Shown here: positions 1 through 5,962 of the stretch, piece after piece
Position numbering within the stretch: position 1 is the first letter of the stretch
Layout: each line of letters begins with the position of its first letter
Origin: Caulobacterales bacterium RIFOXYB1_FULL_67_16
GTDB lineage: Bacteria; Pseudomonadota; Alphaproteobacteria; Caulobacterales; Caulobacteraceae
Length of the DNA: 6,314 bases
Assembly: GCA_001796045.1 (NCBI GenBank)
Contig: MGLN01000087.1
Coordinates: 8,281-14,594, forward strand
Reading direction: 5' to 3'
Translations under genes and position numbers: made by a program
The notes under the pieces: generated by a model
Seen by the model: the letters and a program-made list of their open reading frames with translations, nothing else
Database searches by the model: none
What the model was told of the DNA's origin: nothing

Positions 1-753
1 TACATGCGCGGCATCGACTTCGTGCAGATTCCCACGACCCTGCTGGCCCAGGTCGATTCATCCGTCGGCGGCAAGACGGCCATCGACACGCCGCGGGGCA
101 AGAACCTGATCGGCGCCTTCCACCAGCCGCGCCTGGTCCTGGCCGACATCGACGTGCTGGCGACCCTGCCGGAGCGGCAGGTGCGGTCAGGCTGGGCGGA
201 GGTCCTGAAACATGGGCTGATCTGCGACCCCGCCTTCTTCGACTGGCTGGCGGGCGAAGGCGCGGCCGGGGCCAAGGGAGAGCCGGCGGCGTTGGAACGG
301 GCGGTGATCCGCTCGGTCGAGATCAAGAGCGCCGTGGTCGGCGAGGACGAGAAGGAGGCGGGGCGGCGAGCCCTGCTGAACCTGGGCCACACCTTCGGCC
401 ACGCCATAGAGACCGAGGTCGGGTTCGACGAAGACGCCCTGGCCCACGGGGAAGCCGTGGCTCTGGGTTGCTGTATGGCCTTCCGCTACTCGGCGCGCGA
501 AGGCCTGTGTTCGGCCGAGGCGGCGATGCGGGTCGAGGCGGTGGTCGCAGCGGCGGGCCTGCCGACGCGGCTGGACCAGGCGGGCGCCTTCGCAGCCGAT
601 CGGCTGCTGGCCCTAATGACCGGCGACAAGAAGGCCGAGGGCGGGGCCCTGACGCTCATACTCGCGCGCGGCGTCGGCCAGGCCTTTGTCGCCAAGGGCG
701 TCGATGCCGACAAGCTGCGGACCTTCCTGATCGCGGAAGGCGCTGCGGCGTGA
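1..753 (+). CDS. aroB: 3-dehydroquinate synthase (AroB), 3' part; 5' end outside window
   Basis: This enzyme converts DAHP to 3-dehydroquinate in the cytoplasm, the second step of the shikimate pathway, using NAD and a divalent metal. The frame is open from base 1, so the gene begins upstream; the ATG at base 4 is internal. About 250 C-terminal residues are present of a usual 350-370. Family signatures seen in order are the QIPTTLLAQVDSSVGGKTAID block, GKNLIGAFHQP, WAEVLKHG, LNLGHTFGHAIE, AHGEAVALG and a late GDKK. The metal ligands known for the family match the Glu codon at 199-201 and the His codons at 388-390 and 445-447. The His at 400-402 matches the conserved active-site His. The stop TGA overlaps the next gene's ATG by one base. 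In many proteobacteria aroK precedes aroB, but that region lies outside the window. Nothing looks damaged. Confidence 0.97.
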   Translation, partial: YMRGIDFVQIPTTLLAQVDSSVGGKTAIDTPRGKNLIGAFHQPRLVLADIDVLATLPERQVRSGWAEVLKHGLICDPAFFDWLAGEGAAGAKGEPAALERAVIRSVEIKSAVVGEDEKEAGRRALLNLGHTFGHAIETEVGFDEDALAHGEAVALGCCMAFRYSAREGLCSAEAAMRVEAVVAAAGLPTRLDQAGAFAADRLLALMTGDKKAEGGALTLILARGVGQAFVAKGVDADKLRTFLIAEGAAA

Positions 754-1340
754 TGCTGATCGCGCCCATTCCGCTGGAGGACCGGTTCCTGCGGCTTGAG
801 CCGTTCAACAACGAGCTGCAAGCCGAGGTGCGTGCGGCTCTCGACTGCGACCCCGACGCTTGGGCGATCATGGTGGCTCCGGCCTGGGGCGAACATTTCG
901 ACGGCTGGTGGAACAGCGCCGTGGCGGCCATGCGGGCGGGGACGCGCATCGCCTATGCGGTTCGGCGACTGTCAGACGGCGTCGTCGTCGGCACGACGAG
1001 CCTGTATGAGATCAATCCCGCCTATCGGCGTTGCGAGATCGGCTCGACCTTCTATCGGCCCGAGGCGCGGGGAGGCGCGATCAATCCGGCGTGCAAGCGG
1101 TTGTTGCTGGGCCACGCCTTTGACGCCGGCGCGGTGCGGGTCGAGATCATCACCGACGCGATCAATGCGCAAAGCCAGGCGGCCATACTGAAGCTGGGCG
1201 CCAAGGCCGAGGGCGTGTTGCGCAAGCACAAGATCACCTGGACCGGCCGGGCGCGCGACACCGCCATGTTCGCGGTGATCGACGACGACTGGCCCGAAGT
1301 ACGCGACCAACTGGACCGACGTCTGGCGGCCTTCGCCTAG
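753..1340 (+). CDS. GNAT-family N-acetyltransferase, RimJ/RimL type
   Basis: This is a predicted cytoplasmic acetyl-CoA-dependent N-acetyltransferase of 195 residues; the acceptor cannot be read from sequence. The fold signature is that of the RimJ/RimL branch: a beta strand with VVVGTTSLYEI (about 77-87), EIGSTFYRPEARGGAINPACKRLLLGHAF (about 95-123) where the acetyl-CoA pyrophosphate loop is expected, then the N-x-x-S-Q-x-A-I-L-K-L-G-A stretch (138-150) and E-G-V-L-R (153-157) typical of the C-terminal half. The loop has RGGAIN rather than a strict R-x-x-G-x-G/A motif, as is common in this branch. The ATG is chosen because it forms a TGATG junction with aroB. A GGAAGG at 735-740 is 12 nt upstream, so translational reinitiation after aroB is plausible. 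A longer in-frame extension to 468 lies inside aroB and is rejected. Specific RimJ or RimL function is not claimed. Confidence 0.88.
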   Translation: MLIAPIPLEDRFLRLEPFNNELQAEVRAALDCDPDAWAIMVAPAWGEHFDGWWNSAVAAMRAGTRIAYAVRRLSDGVVVGTTSLYEINPAYRRCEIGSTFYRPEARGGAINPACKRLLLGHAFDAGAVRVEIITDAINAQSQAAILKLGAKAEGVLRKHKITWTGRARDTAMFAVIDDDWPEVRDQLDRRLAAFA

Positions 1341-1762
1341 TCCACCGCCCGGCATTCCGTCGGCTGACGGCCTTCGACGGACCAGGTGGCCAGGACGCCC
1401 TTGCCGCGCAACTCAACGTTAGAGGCGCGGTACCAGATGCCGTCGGCGGCGCGTTCCTGATACAGATCCACCGCCTCGCCGGAGGAGTTGCGGATGGTGG
1501 CCATCTGGCGCGGATTGTCGAAGTCGACCGACAGCCGCTCGCCGTTGTCGCACAGATAGACCGTATGGACGACGCGGTTCAGGACGCGGTCCTGGACCTC
1601 GGCGCCGGTGCGTTTGCGGGCGGTCTGGGCTTCGATGGCGCGCTCCTTCACCTCGTCGCCGGTGGTGGGCGCCTTGTCGGGGTCAGGACCGCAGGCCGTC
1701 AGGAGAAGGGCGGCGGCGAGGCCGCCGAGAGCGATGGACGGCCGCAGAACCGGCTGGGACAA
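1337..1762 (-). CDS. MliC-like outer-membrane lipoprotein
   Basis: This is a predicted lipoprotein of 141 residues. The N-terminus has R7, a hydrophobic run and the lipobox L-T-A-C with the lipidated Cys at 24. The next residue is Gly rather than Asp, which favours the outer membrane. A charged helix-prone linker follows (about 30-60). The C-terminal domain resembles the MliC/PliC C-type lysozyme inhibitor fold: Y-L-C-D-N-G-E-R-L near its start, an A-D-G-I-W-Y segment, G-K-G, and a final Cys that could form a disulfide with the first. In known family members this domain blocks lysozyme; inhibition here is inferred. I chose the TTG at 1762-1760 because GAGGAG (1775-1770) sits 7 nt before it. 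A TTG at 1777 is also in frame but would overlap that site. The gene lies 40 bp after tadA on the same strand and could be co-transcribed with it. Confidence 0.82.
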   Translation of the reverse strand: MSQPVLRPSIALGGLAAALLLTACGPDPDKAPTTGDEVKERAIEAQTARKRTGAEVQDRVLNRVVHTVYLCDNGERLSVDFDNPRQMATIRNSSGEAVDLYQERAADGIWYRASNVELRGKGVLATWSVEGRQPTECRAVD

Positions 1763-1769
1763 GGCGATA

Positions 1770-1775
1770 CTCCTC
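1770..1775 (-). promoter_or_regulatory. Ribosome binding site deciding the lipoprotein start
   Basis: On the minus strand this reads GAGGAG, a strong anti-16S match, 7 nt before a TTG at 1762-1760. It falls inside the codons that would follow the upstream TTG (1777), so it argues for the shorter protein. Confidence 0.7.
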
Positions 1776-1802
1776 AATAACGGCGCCGCTTGGCATGGCC
1801 GT

Positions 1803-2285
1803 CTAACGTCCGCCGCCTGCTGCTGTTCCTCTCCGCTGGCGGAAGAAGGACTTGAGCAGGCTGGACGCCTCGTCGGCCAACAGACCCCACTCCGTCGCCG
1901 GACGCCAGTGGCAAGTGGGCTGTTCGAACAGGCGGGGGCCGTGGAGTACGGCGCCGCCCTTGGGATCGTCGGCCGCCCAGACCACGCGCCCGATGCGGGC
2001 GTGGCTGATGGCGCCGGCGCACATGGCGCAGGGCTCCAGGGTCACATAGAGGGTCAAGCCCGTCAGCCGGTAGTTCTCCAACGCCGTGGCCGCACGACGC
2101 ATCGCGACGATCTCGGCATGGGCCGTGGGGTCGTGCGCGCAGATCGGGCCGTTGGCGCCGGTCGAAATTACCTCACCCGAGGCAGGATCGACAAGAATTG
2201 CGCCCACAGGCACCTCTCCTGCGTCCGCCGCCGCTTGCGCTTGGTCCAGCGCCATGCGCATGAACCGCTCATCATGGTCCGCCAT
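1803..2285 (-). CDS. tadA: tRNA-specific adenosine(34) deaminase TadA
   Basis: This zinc-dependent enzyme deaminates adenosine to inosine at wobble position 34 of tRNA-Arg(ACG), allowing decoding of CGN codons; it is normally essential in bacteria. The protein is 160 residues, typical for TadA. The N-terminal helix is followed by G-E-V-P-V-G-A-I-L (23-31). The catalytic site is H56-A-E58 and P85-C86-A-M-C89: His56, Cys86 and Cys89 are the zinc ligands and Glu58 the proton shuttle. N45 and the ARIGRVVWAADDPKGGA stretch are typical of TadA rather than guanine or cytosine deaminases. The ATG at 2285-2283 gives the usual short lead before the F-M-R-M-A-L helix. No Shine-Dalgarno sequence precedes it; Met9 and Met11 are alternative starts. 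The frame stays open far upstream through rluB, but that extension is antisense and not real. Its first 12 bases overlap the start of rluB on the other strand. Confidence 0.96.
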   Translation of the reverse strand: MADHDERFMRMALDQAQAAADAGEVPVGAILVDPASGEVISTGANGPICAHDPTAHAEIVAMRRAATALENYRLTGLTLYVTLEPCAMCAGAISHARIGRVVWAADDPKGGAVLHGPRLFEQPTCHWRPATEWGLLADEASSLLKSFFRQRRGTAAGGGR

Positions 2286-3755
2286 ACGAACGACAACGAC
2301 AAGAAGCCCCGCGCCCGTCAAGACGGACGCTCGCCCGGGCCTTTCAAATCCTCCGGTCCTCGCAAGAGCGGCGACGGGAAGACCCCTTTCGCCGACAAGC
2401 CGCGCAAGGCCTTCGGCGACAAACCCGGCGCTGATCGACCCCGCGCGGGCAAGCCCGCCGACAAGGGCGGAAAGCCGTTGAAGGCGGACGCCGCCCCGGT
2501 GCGCAGCGAGCGAATCGCCAAGGCGATGGCGCGGGCGGGCATCGCCTCGCGCCGCGAGGTCGAACGGCTGATCGGTCTGGGCAAGGTGGCGGTCAACGGC
2601 CGCATCCTGGACACGCCCGCGACCCTGGTGACGCGCGACGACGTGATCACCGTGGATGGCAAGCCCATCGGCGCGGCCCAGGCCACCCGCGTCTGGCGCT
2701 ATCACAAGCCGGCCGGCCTGCTGACCAGTCACAACGACCCGGCGGGCCGGCCGACGGTGTTCGACGCCCTGCCGGCGGGTCTGCCGCGCGTGATCTCGGT
2801 CGGGCGGCTCGATCTGGCGACCGAGGGCCTGCTGCTTCTGACCAACGACGGGGAGCTGAGCCGGGCGCTGGAGCTGCCCTCGACCGCCCTGGTGCGTCAG
2901 TACCGGGCCCGGGCGCGGGGCAAGATCACCCAGGCGCAGCTGGACGTGCTGAAGGACGGGGTCGTCGTGGACGGCGTCTCCTACGGCCCCATCGAGGCCA
3001 CTTTGGACAAGGCCAAGGAGTCCAAGTCCGAGGACGGCAAGTCGCCGGCCAACCTGTGGATCTCGGTCTCGATCACCGAGGGCAAGAACCGCGAGGTGCG
3101 CAAGGTGCTGGAGTCGGTCGGCCTGACGGTCAACCGGCTGATCCGTCTGGCCTATGGTCCGTTCCGCCTCGACGTCCTGCCGGTCGGGGCGGTGGAGGAG
3201 GTCGGGCCGCGCGTGATCCGCGAGCTGCTGGGCGACTACATCCGGCCCGAGAACCTGCCGACCGGCAATACGGTCGAGACGCCCGCGCCCATCCCCGGTC
3301 GCCGGATCGCGACCCCCATCGTCAAGGGGCGCTCCGGTTCGGCCATGTCGGACCCGTCGCGCAAGCCCAGCCGCGTCCGCGCCGCCGAGACGGCCCAGGC
3401 CGAGGCGGTCGAGCGCCGCGAGCGGGCGCCCAAGAAGGACGGCTGGGCCAAGGCCAAGCCCAGGTTCGAGCACAGCAAGAGCTTCAAGCCGCGCGAGCGG
3501 ACGGCGCCCGAGGGCGAACGGCCGGCGCGGACCGAGGGGGACCGGCCCAAGCGGGTGTTCAAACCCCGCGACGACCAGTTCATCGACGACCGGCGCAAGC
3601 CGGCGGCTCGCAGCGGCGGAGCGCGCAGCGGGGGCCCCAGCGATCGACCGGTGCGGCCCCCGCGCGCGGCCGGCGGCAAGCCGGCGGGACCTTCGGGGAC
3701 CAGCGGGCGAAAGCCCGGCGGGCAACCCGGCAAGCCCCGCACCCCCCGGAGCTGA
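2274..3755 (+). CDS. rluB: 23S rRNA pseudouridine synthase, RluB/RsuA family, with long basic N- and C-terminal tails
   Basis: This enzyme isomerises uridine to pseudouridine in rRNA; RluB acts on 23S rRNA at the position equal to E. coli 2605. The protein is 493 residues against about 290 in E. coli. Residues 1-75 are a low-complexity Lys/Arg/Gly/Pro segment. An S4 RNA-binding domain follows (about 77-130, with R-S-E-R-I-A-K-A-M-A-R-A-G-I-A-S-R-R-E). The catalytic domain starts with W-R-Y-H-K-P-A-G-L-L. It contains G-R-L-D-L-A-T-E-G-L-L-L-L-T-N-D-G, whose Asp180 is the catalytic residue, and later N-R-E-V-R-K-V-L-E and N-R-L-I-R-L-A-Y-G-P-F. From about residue 330 to the end is a basic, probably disordered tail. 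The ATG at 2274 is the first good start beyond tadA; no Shine-Dalgarno sequence precedes it. Open frame upstream to 1608 is antisense to tadA and rejected. RsuA or RluE/F specificity is less likely but not excluded. Confidence 0.93.
   Translation: MVRHTNDNDKKPRARQDGRSPGPFKSSGPRKSGDGKTPFADKPRKAFGDKPGADRPRAGKPADKGGKPLKADAAPVRSERIAKAMARAGIASRREVERLIGLGKVAVNGRILDTPATLVTRDDVITVDGKPIGAAQATRVWRYHKPAGLLTSHNDPAGRPTVFDALPAGLPRVISVGRLDLATEGLLLLTNDGELSRALELPSTALVRQYRARARGKITQAQLDVLKDGVVVDGVSYGPIEATLDKAKESKSEDGKSPANLWISVSITEGKNREVRKVLESVGLTVNRLIRLAYGPFRLDVLPVGAVEEVGPRVIRELLGDYIRPENLPTGNTVETPAPIPGRRIATPIVKGRSGSAMSDPSRKPSRVRAAETAQAEAVERRERAPKKDGWAKAKPRFEHSKSFKPRERTAPEGERPARTEGDRPKRVFKPRDDQFIDDRRKPAARSGGARSGGPSDRPVRPPRAAGGKPAGPSGTSGRKPGGQPGKPRTPRS
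3748..3751 (+). promoter_or_regulatory. Ribosome binding site for rsmD inside the end of rluB
   Basis: GGAG lies 7 nt before the TTG start of rsmD and within the last codons of rluB. It supports the TTG start and suggests translation of rsmD is tied to rluB translation. Confidence 0.6.
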
Positions 3756-3758
3756 GGC

Positions 3759-4328
3759 TTGCGGATCGTTGCGGGAAGCCTGAAGGGCCGGGCCATCGTC
3801 GCGCCGGAGGGGCAGGGGACGCGCCCGACCTCGGACCGGGCGCGTCAGGCCCTATTCAACGTGCTGGAGCACGCCGCCTGGGGCGAGAGCCTGGACGGCC
3901 TGCGGGTCATCGACCTGTACGCCGGATCGGGCGCCCTGGGCTTCGAGGCGATCAGCCGGGGGGCGGGCTTCTGCCTGTTCGTCGAGACCGACGACGGGGC
4001 CAGGGGCGCGATCCGGGAGAACGCCGACGCCTATGGGCTGATGGGCCGCACGCGGGTGCACCGGCGCAGCGCGACGGACCTGGGCGTCCGGCCCGGATCG
4101 GACGGCGAAGCCTTCGACCTGGCCTTCTTGGACCCGCCCTATGCCAAGGGCCTGGGGGAACAGACCCTGGCAAGGCTGCTGGAGGGCAACTGGCTGAAGC
4201 CCGGCGCCCTGGTGGTGTTCGAGCGCGGCTCTGACGAGCCCGAGATCGACACCCCCGGCTATGACCGGCTGGACGCGCGGGACTATGGGGCGGCGCGGGT
4301 CCTGTTCCTGCGGGCTGCGGTGAAATAG
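3759..4328 (+). CDS. rsmD: 16S rRNA (guanine(966)-N(2))-methyltransferase RsmD
   Basis: This enzyme transfers a methyl group from S-adenosylmethionine to N2 of G966 in 16S rRNA of the assembled small subunit. The 189-residue length fits the family (about 185-200). The N-terminus M-R-I-V-A-G-S-L-K-G-R and T-R-P-T-S-D-R-A-R-Q-A-L-F-N (21-34) are characteristic RsmD signatures. The SAM-binding motif is D-L-Y-A-G-S-G-A-L-G-F-E-A (52-64), with E76 at the end of the next strand. The catalytic N-methyltransferase motif is D-P-P-Y (125-128). The start is TTG, because the family begins exactly at M-R-I-V-A-G and a GGAG lies 7 nt upstream; no ATG fits. Only three bases separate it from rluB, so the two form an operon for rRNA modification. 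Its stop codon lies in the left arm of a hairpin shared with the converging gene. Confidence 0.95.
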   Translation: MRIVAGSLKGRAIVAPEGQGTRPTSDRARQALFNVLEHAAWGESLDGLRVIDLYAGSGALGFEAISRGAGFCLFVETDDGARGAIRENADAYGLMGRTRVHRRSATDLGVRPGSDGEAFDLAFLDPPYAKGLGEQTLARLLEGNWLKPGALVVFERGSDEPEIDTPGYDRLDARDYGAARVLFLRAAVK

Positions 4329-4370
4329 ACGGAATCGACTCGAATTTTTTTGAGTCTATTTTCGTCTATT
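4324..4370. terminator. AT-rich hairpin between convergent genes, containing both stop codons; likely bidirectional terminator
   Basis: The outer arms are AATAGACG (4324-4331) and CGTCTATT (4363-4370). The inner arms GACTCGAA (4337-4344) and TTTGAGTC (4349-4356) pair fully apart from one G-U, around a TTTT loop. The middle of the stem pairs as ATs and G-Us with one mismatch and one bulge. The rsmD stop (4326-4328) is in the left arm and the stop of the opposite gene (4368-4366) is in the right arm. The plus-strand inner hairpin is followed by a U-rich stretch (TATTTT), as expected of intrinsic termination, but there is no clean U tract after the whole stem. The segment is strikingly AT-rich against its surroundings. 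Terminator function is inferred from structure and position. Confidence 0.65.
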
Positions 4371-4845
4371 CTTGCCCCGTCGCACCCTCGTTCTCAGGCG
4401 ACAGGGGCAGGAGGCGGGCCTCTTCCTCCGTCTCCGGCTCCTCCTCGGGCGGCGTGACCAAGTAGGCGACCTTATCCAGCGGCGTCATATCCTTCGTCCA
4501 GAGTTCCCTCATTTGGGCGCGGGTCTCGTCGAGTTCAATCCACAGCCGGCGCCAACGCCGCGCCTCGACCGCCTTGCCGCCCTCCAGCGCTTCGACGAAC
4601 CTCAGCCCAGCCGTCTTGATCTGGGCCTCCAGGTCGATGTCGGCATAGAGGGCCAGGTCCGCCTCGCCCGGCGGCGGCGTAACCTGATCGCAGCGTCGCC
4701 AGCCATAACGGCGGGCGCGCAGACGAAAGCCGGCGAGGCCGAGATCATAACGTCGGCAGACGGTCTCGGCGCTGCAGCCGGCCAGATAATCGTCCCGGGC
4801 CTTGGCCCAGGTCTCGGCGGAGCGGGTGCGGTAGATACGGGTCAT
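4366..4845 (-). CDS. Hypothetical protein with N-terminal helix-turn-helix-like segment and acidic C-terminus
   Basis: I do not recognise a named family for this 159-residue soluble protein. Residues about 11-51 look like a small DNA-binding helix-turn-helix: W-A-K-A-R-D-D-Y-L-A-G-C-S-A-E-T-V-C-R-R-Y-D-L, then L-R-A-R-R-Y-G-W-R-R. This layout is reminiscent of the N-terminal helices of phage terminase small subunits and of transposase-type HTH proteins. A Pro-rich break follows, then a charged helical region (about 68-120) and a strongly acidic tail rich in Glu (131-159). The ATG at 4845 is the natural start; no Shine-Dalgarno sequence is seen and only 26 bp separate it from the membrane-protein gene upstream on the same strand. 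It may be the third gene of the sigma-factor operon or stand alone. Similar small proteins seem common in Caulobacterales, so a domesticated chromosomal role is more likely than a live phage gene. Confidence 0.7.
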   Translation of the reverse strand: MTRIYRTRSAETWAKARDDYLAGCSAETVCRRYDLGLAGFRLRARRYGWRRCDQVTPPPGEADLALYADIDLEAQIKTAGLRFVEALEGGKAVEARRWRRLWIELDETRAQMRELWTKDMTPLDKVAYLVTPPEEEPETEEEARLLPLSPENEGATGQE

Positions 4846-4871
4846 GAGGCGGACTTTAGAACGCCGTTACG

Positions 4872-5450
4872 TCAGATTCGGTCGTCCTCGGCGTGTAGCG
4901 CCTCGAGCGCCGCCTGATGGGCGGCCATGCGGCGGCGGCAGCGGCGGGCATGGCGCAGATAGAAGCCGATGCAAATCAGGAGGAAGGCCCCCAGGCCGAT
5001 CAACAGGCGCCAGTCCTCCGGATCCGGAGCGCGCAGGCCGATCAGGATCACGATCGAGAAGACCATGGCCGCCAGACTGACCGCCACGCCGGAGAGGGCC
5101 CAGCGATAGCCGGTGCGGGCCTGGGCGAGGGCCGAGCGCAGCACCGCCTCGGGCGTTTCGGTCAGCAGGCCCGGATCGCCGCGCCGTGACCACAGGGTGA
5201 GCCCCAGGGCGAACAGCACGAAGACGACGCCGGTGGCGAGAGCGGGCAGGGAAAGGCCGCGATAGGCGGCCCAGCCGACCACGCCCAGAACCACGACCCC
5301 GCCGCCCATCTCCGCCCAGAAGTTCAGCCGGGCCAGACGGTCGCGGCGGCGCAAGGACCGGATGAAGCCGGCGTCCAGTCGGGGTTCGGGGTCGGGGGTC
5401 TCGGTCCAGGCCTGGGTCAGGTCGGTCCAGTCGTCATCAGGGCGGGTCAT
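4872..5450 (-). CDS. Four-helix inner-membrane protein, putative regulator (anti-sigma) of the adjacent ECF sigma factor
   Basis: This is a 192-residue predicted inner-membrane protein. A hydrophilic Asp/Pro/Trp-rich N-terminus (1-28) precedes an Arg-rich stretch (31-41). Hydrophobic helices follow at about 45-63, 68-87, 117-139 and 148-165, then a basic, His-rich tail (166-192). By the positive-inside rule both ends should face the cytoplasm. Its ATG overlaps the sigma factor's TGA as ATGA, so translation is coupled and roughly equal amounts are expected, as in sigma/anti-sigma pairs. No zinc anti-sigma motif (H-x3-C-x2-C) is present; H-A-R-R-C at 167-171 lacks the last Cys. The anti-sigma role rests on context alone. 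It could instead be a membrane protein controlled by the sigma factor. The cytoplasmic N-terminus or the 88-116 loop are the candidate sigma-binding parts. Confidence 0.8.
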   Translation of the reverse strand: MTRPDDDWTDLTQAWTETPDPEPRLDAGFIRSLRRRDRLARLNFWAEMGGGVVVLGVVGWAAYRGLSLPALATGVVFVLFALGLTLWSRRGDPGLLTETPEAVLRSALAQARTGYRWALSGVAVSLAAMVFSIVILIGLRAPDPEDWRLLIGLGAFLLICIGFYLRHARRCRRRMAAHQAALEALHAEDDRI

Positions 5451-5962
5451 GGGCGGACCTCTCGGGAAACAGCGGGGTTCAGCGCCTCACGCAGCGCGGC
5501 CTTGGCGCGGGTCAGGCGGATGGAGACCACATTGGGGTTCAGGCCCAGCAGGTCGGCGATCTCGGCCGGGGCGAATCCTTCCAGGGTCAGGAGGGCCGGC
5601 TGGCGCAGCGACAGGGGCAGGGCCCGCACCGCCTGGCCCAGCCGGTCGTGCAGATCCCGCGTCTCGGCCGCCTCGTGCGGGGTGGGGGCGTCCGAGGGGG
5701 CGGCCTCGTCCAGGGGCTGGCGGCGCGGCTCGGCCGCCTCGCGCGCCACATGGGTGACGGCGCGGTTGTGGGCCACGCGGGCGATGAAATGGCGAAGGGG
5801 CGCCTCGCCCCGGTGGCGGGGCAGGGCGCGCCAGACGGCCAGCAGGATCTCCTGCTCCAGCTCGCGCCGCCGCTCGCGATCCGCCTCATAGGCCGAGGCG
5901 ATGCGGCGCAGCATGCCGCCGTGCTCGGCCAGCAGGGCTTCGAAGGTCTGGTCGCGTCCCAA
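5447..5962 (-). CDS. RNA polymerase sigma factor, ECF (sigma-70 group 4) type
   Basis: This is a 171-residue transcription initiation factor with only the two domains of ECF sigmas. Region 2 spans about 7-75: F-E-A-L-L-A-E-H-G-G-M-L-R-R-I-A, then E-L-E-Q-E-I-L-L-A-V-W-R-A-L, and F-I-A-R-V-A-H-N-R-A at the part that contacts the -10 element. A short Pro/Ala linker follows. Region 4 spans about 114-161, with a helix-turn-helix (G-F-A-P-A-E-I-A-D-L-L-G-L-N-P-N-V-V-S-I-R-L-T-R-A-K) that reads the -35 element. Its second helix carries N-V-V-S-I-R-L where most ECF sigmas have a G-T-V-K-S-R-L type sequence. The start is a TTG: it is the first start codon after the upstream in-frame stop, and a later start would cut region 2. 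GGAG lies 10 nt upstream. The gene is the first of a minus-strand operon and is divergent from the ferredoxin gene. Confidence 0.92.
   Translation of the reverse strand: MGRDQTFEALLAEHGGMLRRIASAYEADRERRRELEQEILLAVWRALPRHRGEAPLRHFIARVAHNRAVTHVAREAAEPRRQPLDEAAPSDAPTPHEAAETRDLHDRLGQAVRALPLSLRQPALLTLEGFAPAEIADLLGLNPNVVSIRLTRAKAALREALNPAVSREVRP

Noticed and set aside
468..752. N-terminal extension of the acetyltransferase inside aroB
   Set aside because: It is out of frame with aroB and low complexity, and the acetyltransferase fold starts just after the ATG at 753.
1608..2273. Upstream in-frame extension of rluB to 1608
   Set aside because: It runs antisense through tadA and the lipoprotein, and resembles no protein; RluB domains begin after 2274.
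2286..3725. Minus-strand open frame antisense to rluB, joined to tadA
   Set aside because: It lacks stops because of high GC and codon bias, its translation is low-complexity Arg/Gly/Leu/Asp, and TadA has a clear family start at 2285.
3056..4234. Long plus-strand frame spanning the end of rluB and most of rsmD
   Set aside because: It is a shifted-frame shadow rich in Arg, Gly, Ala and Pro over two well-recognised genes.
4366..4845. Prophage remnant suggested by the terminase-like HTH
   Set aside because: No other phage gene, integrase, tRNA target or attachment repeat is present, and base composition of the gene matches its neighbours.
4372..5189. Plus-strand frames over the HTH-like and membrane-protein genes
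   Set aside because: They are antisense shadows with no recognisable domains or ribosome binding sites; the minus-strand frames have coherent protein features.
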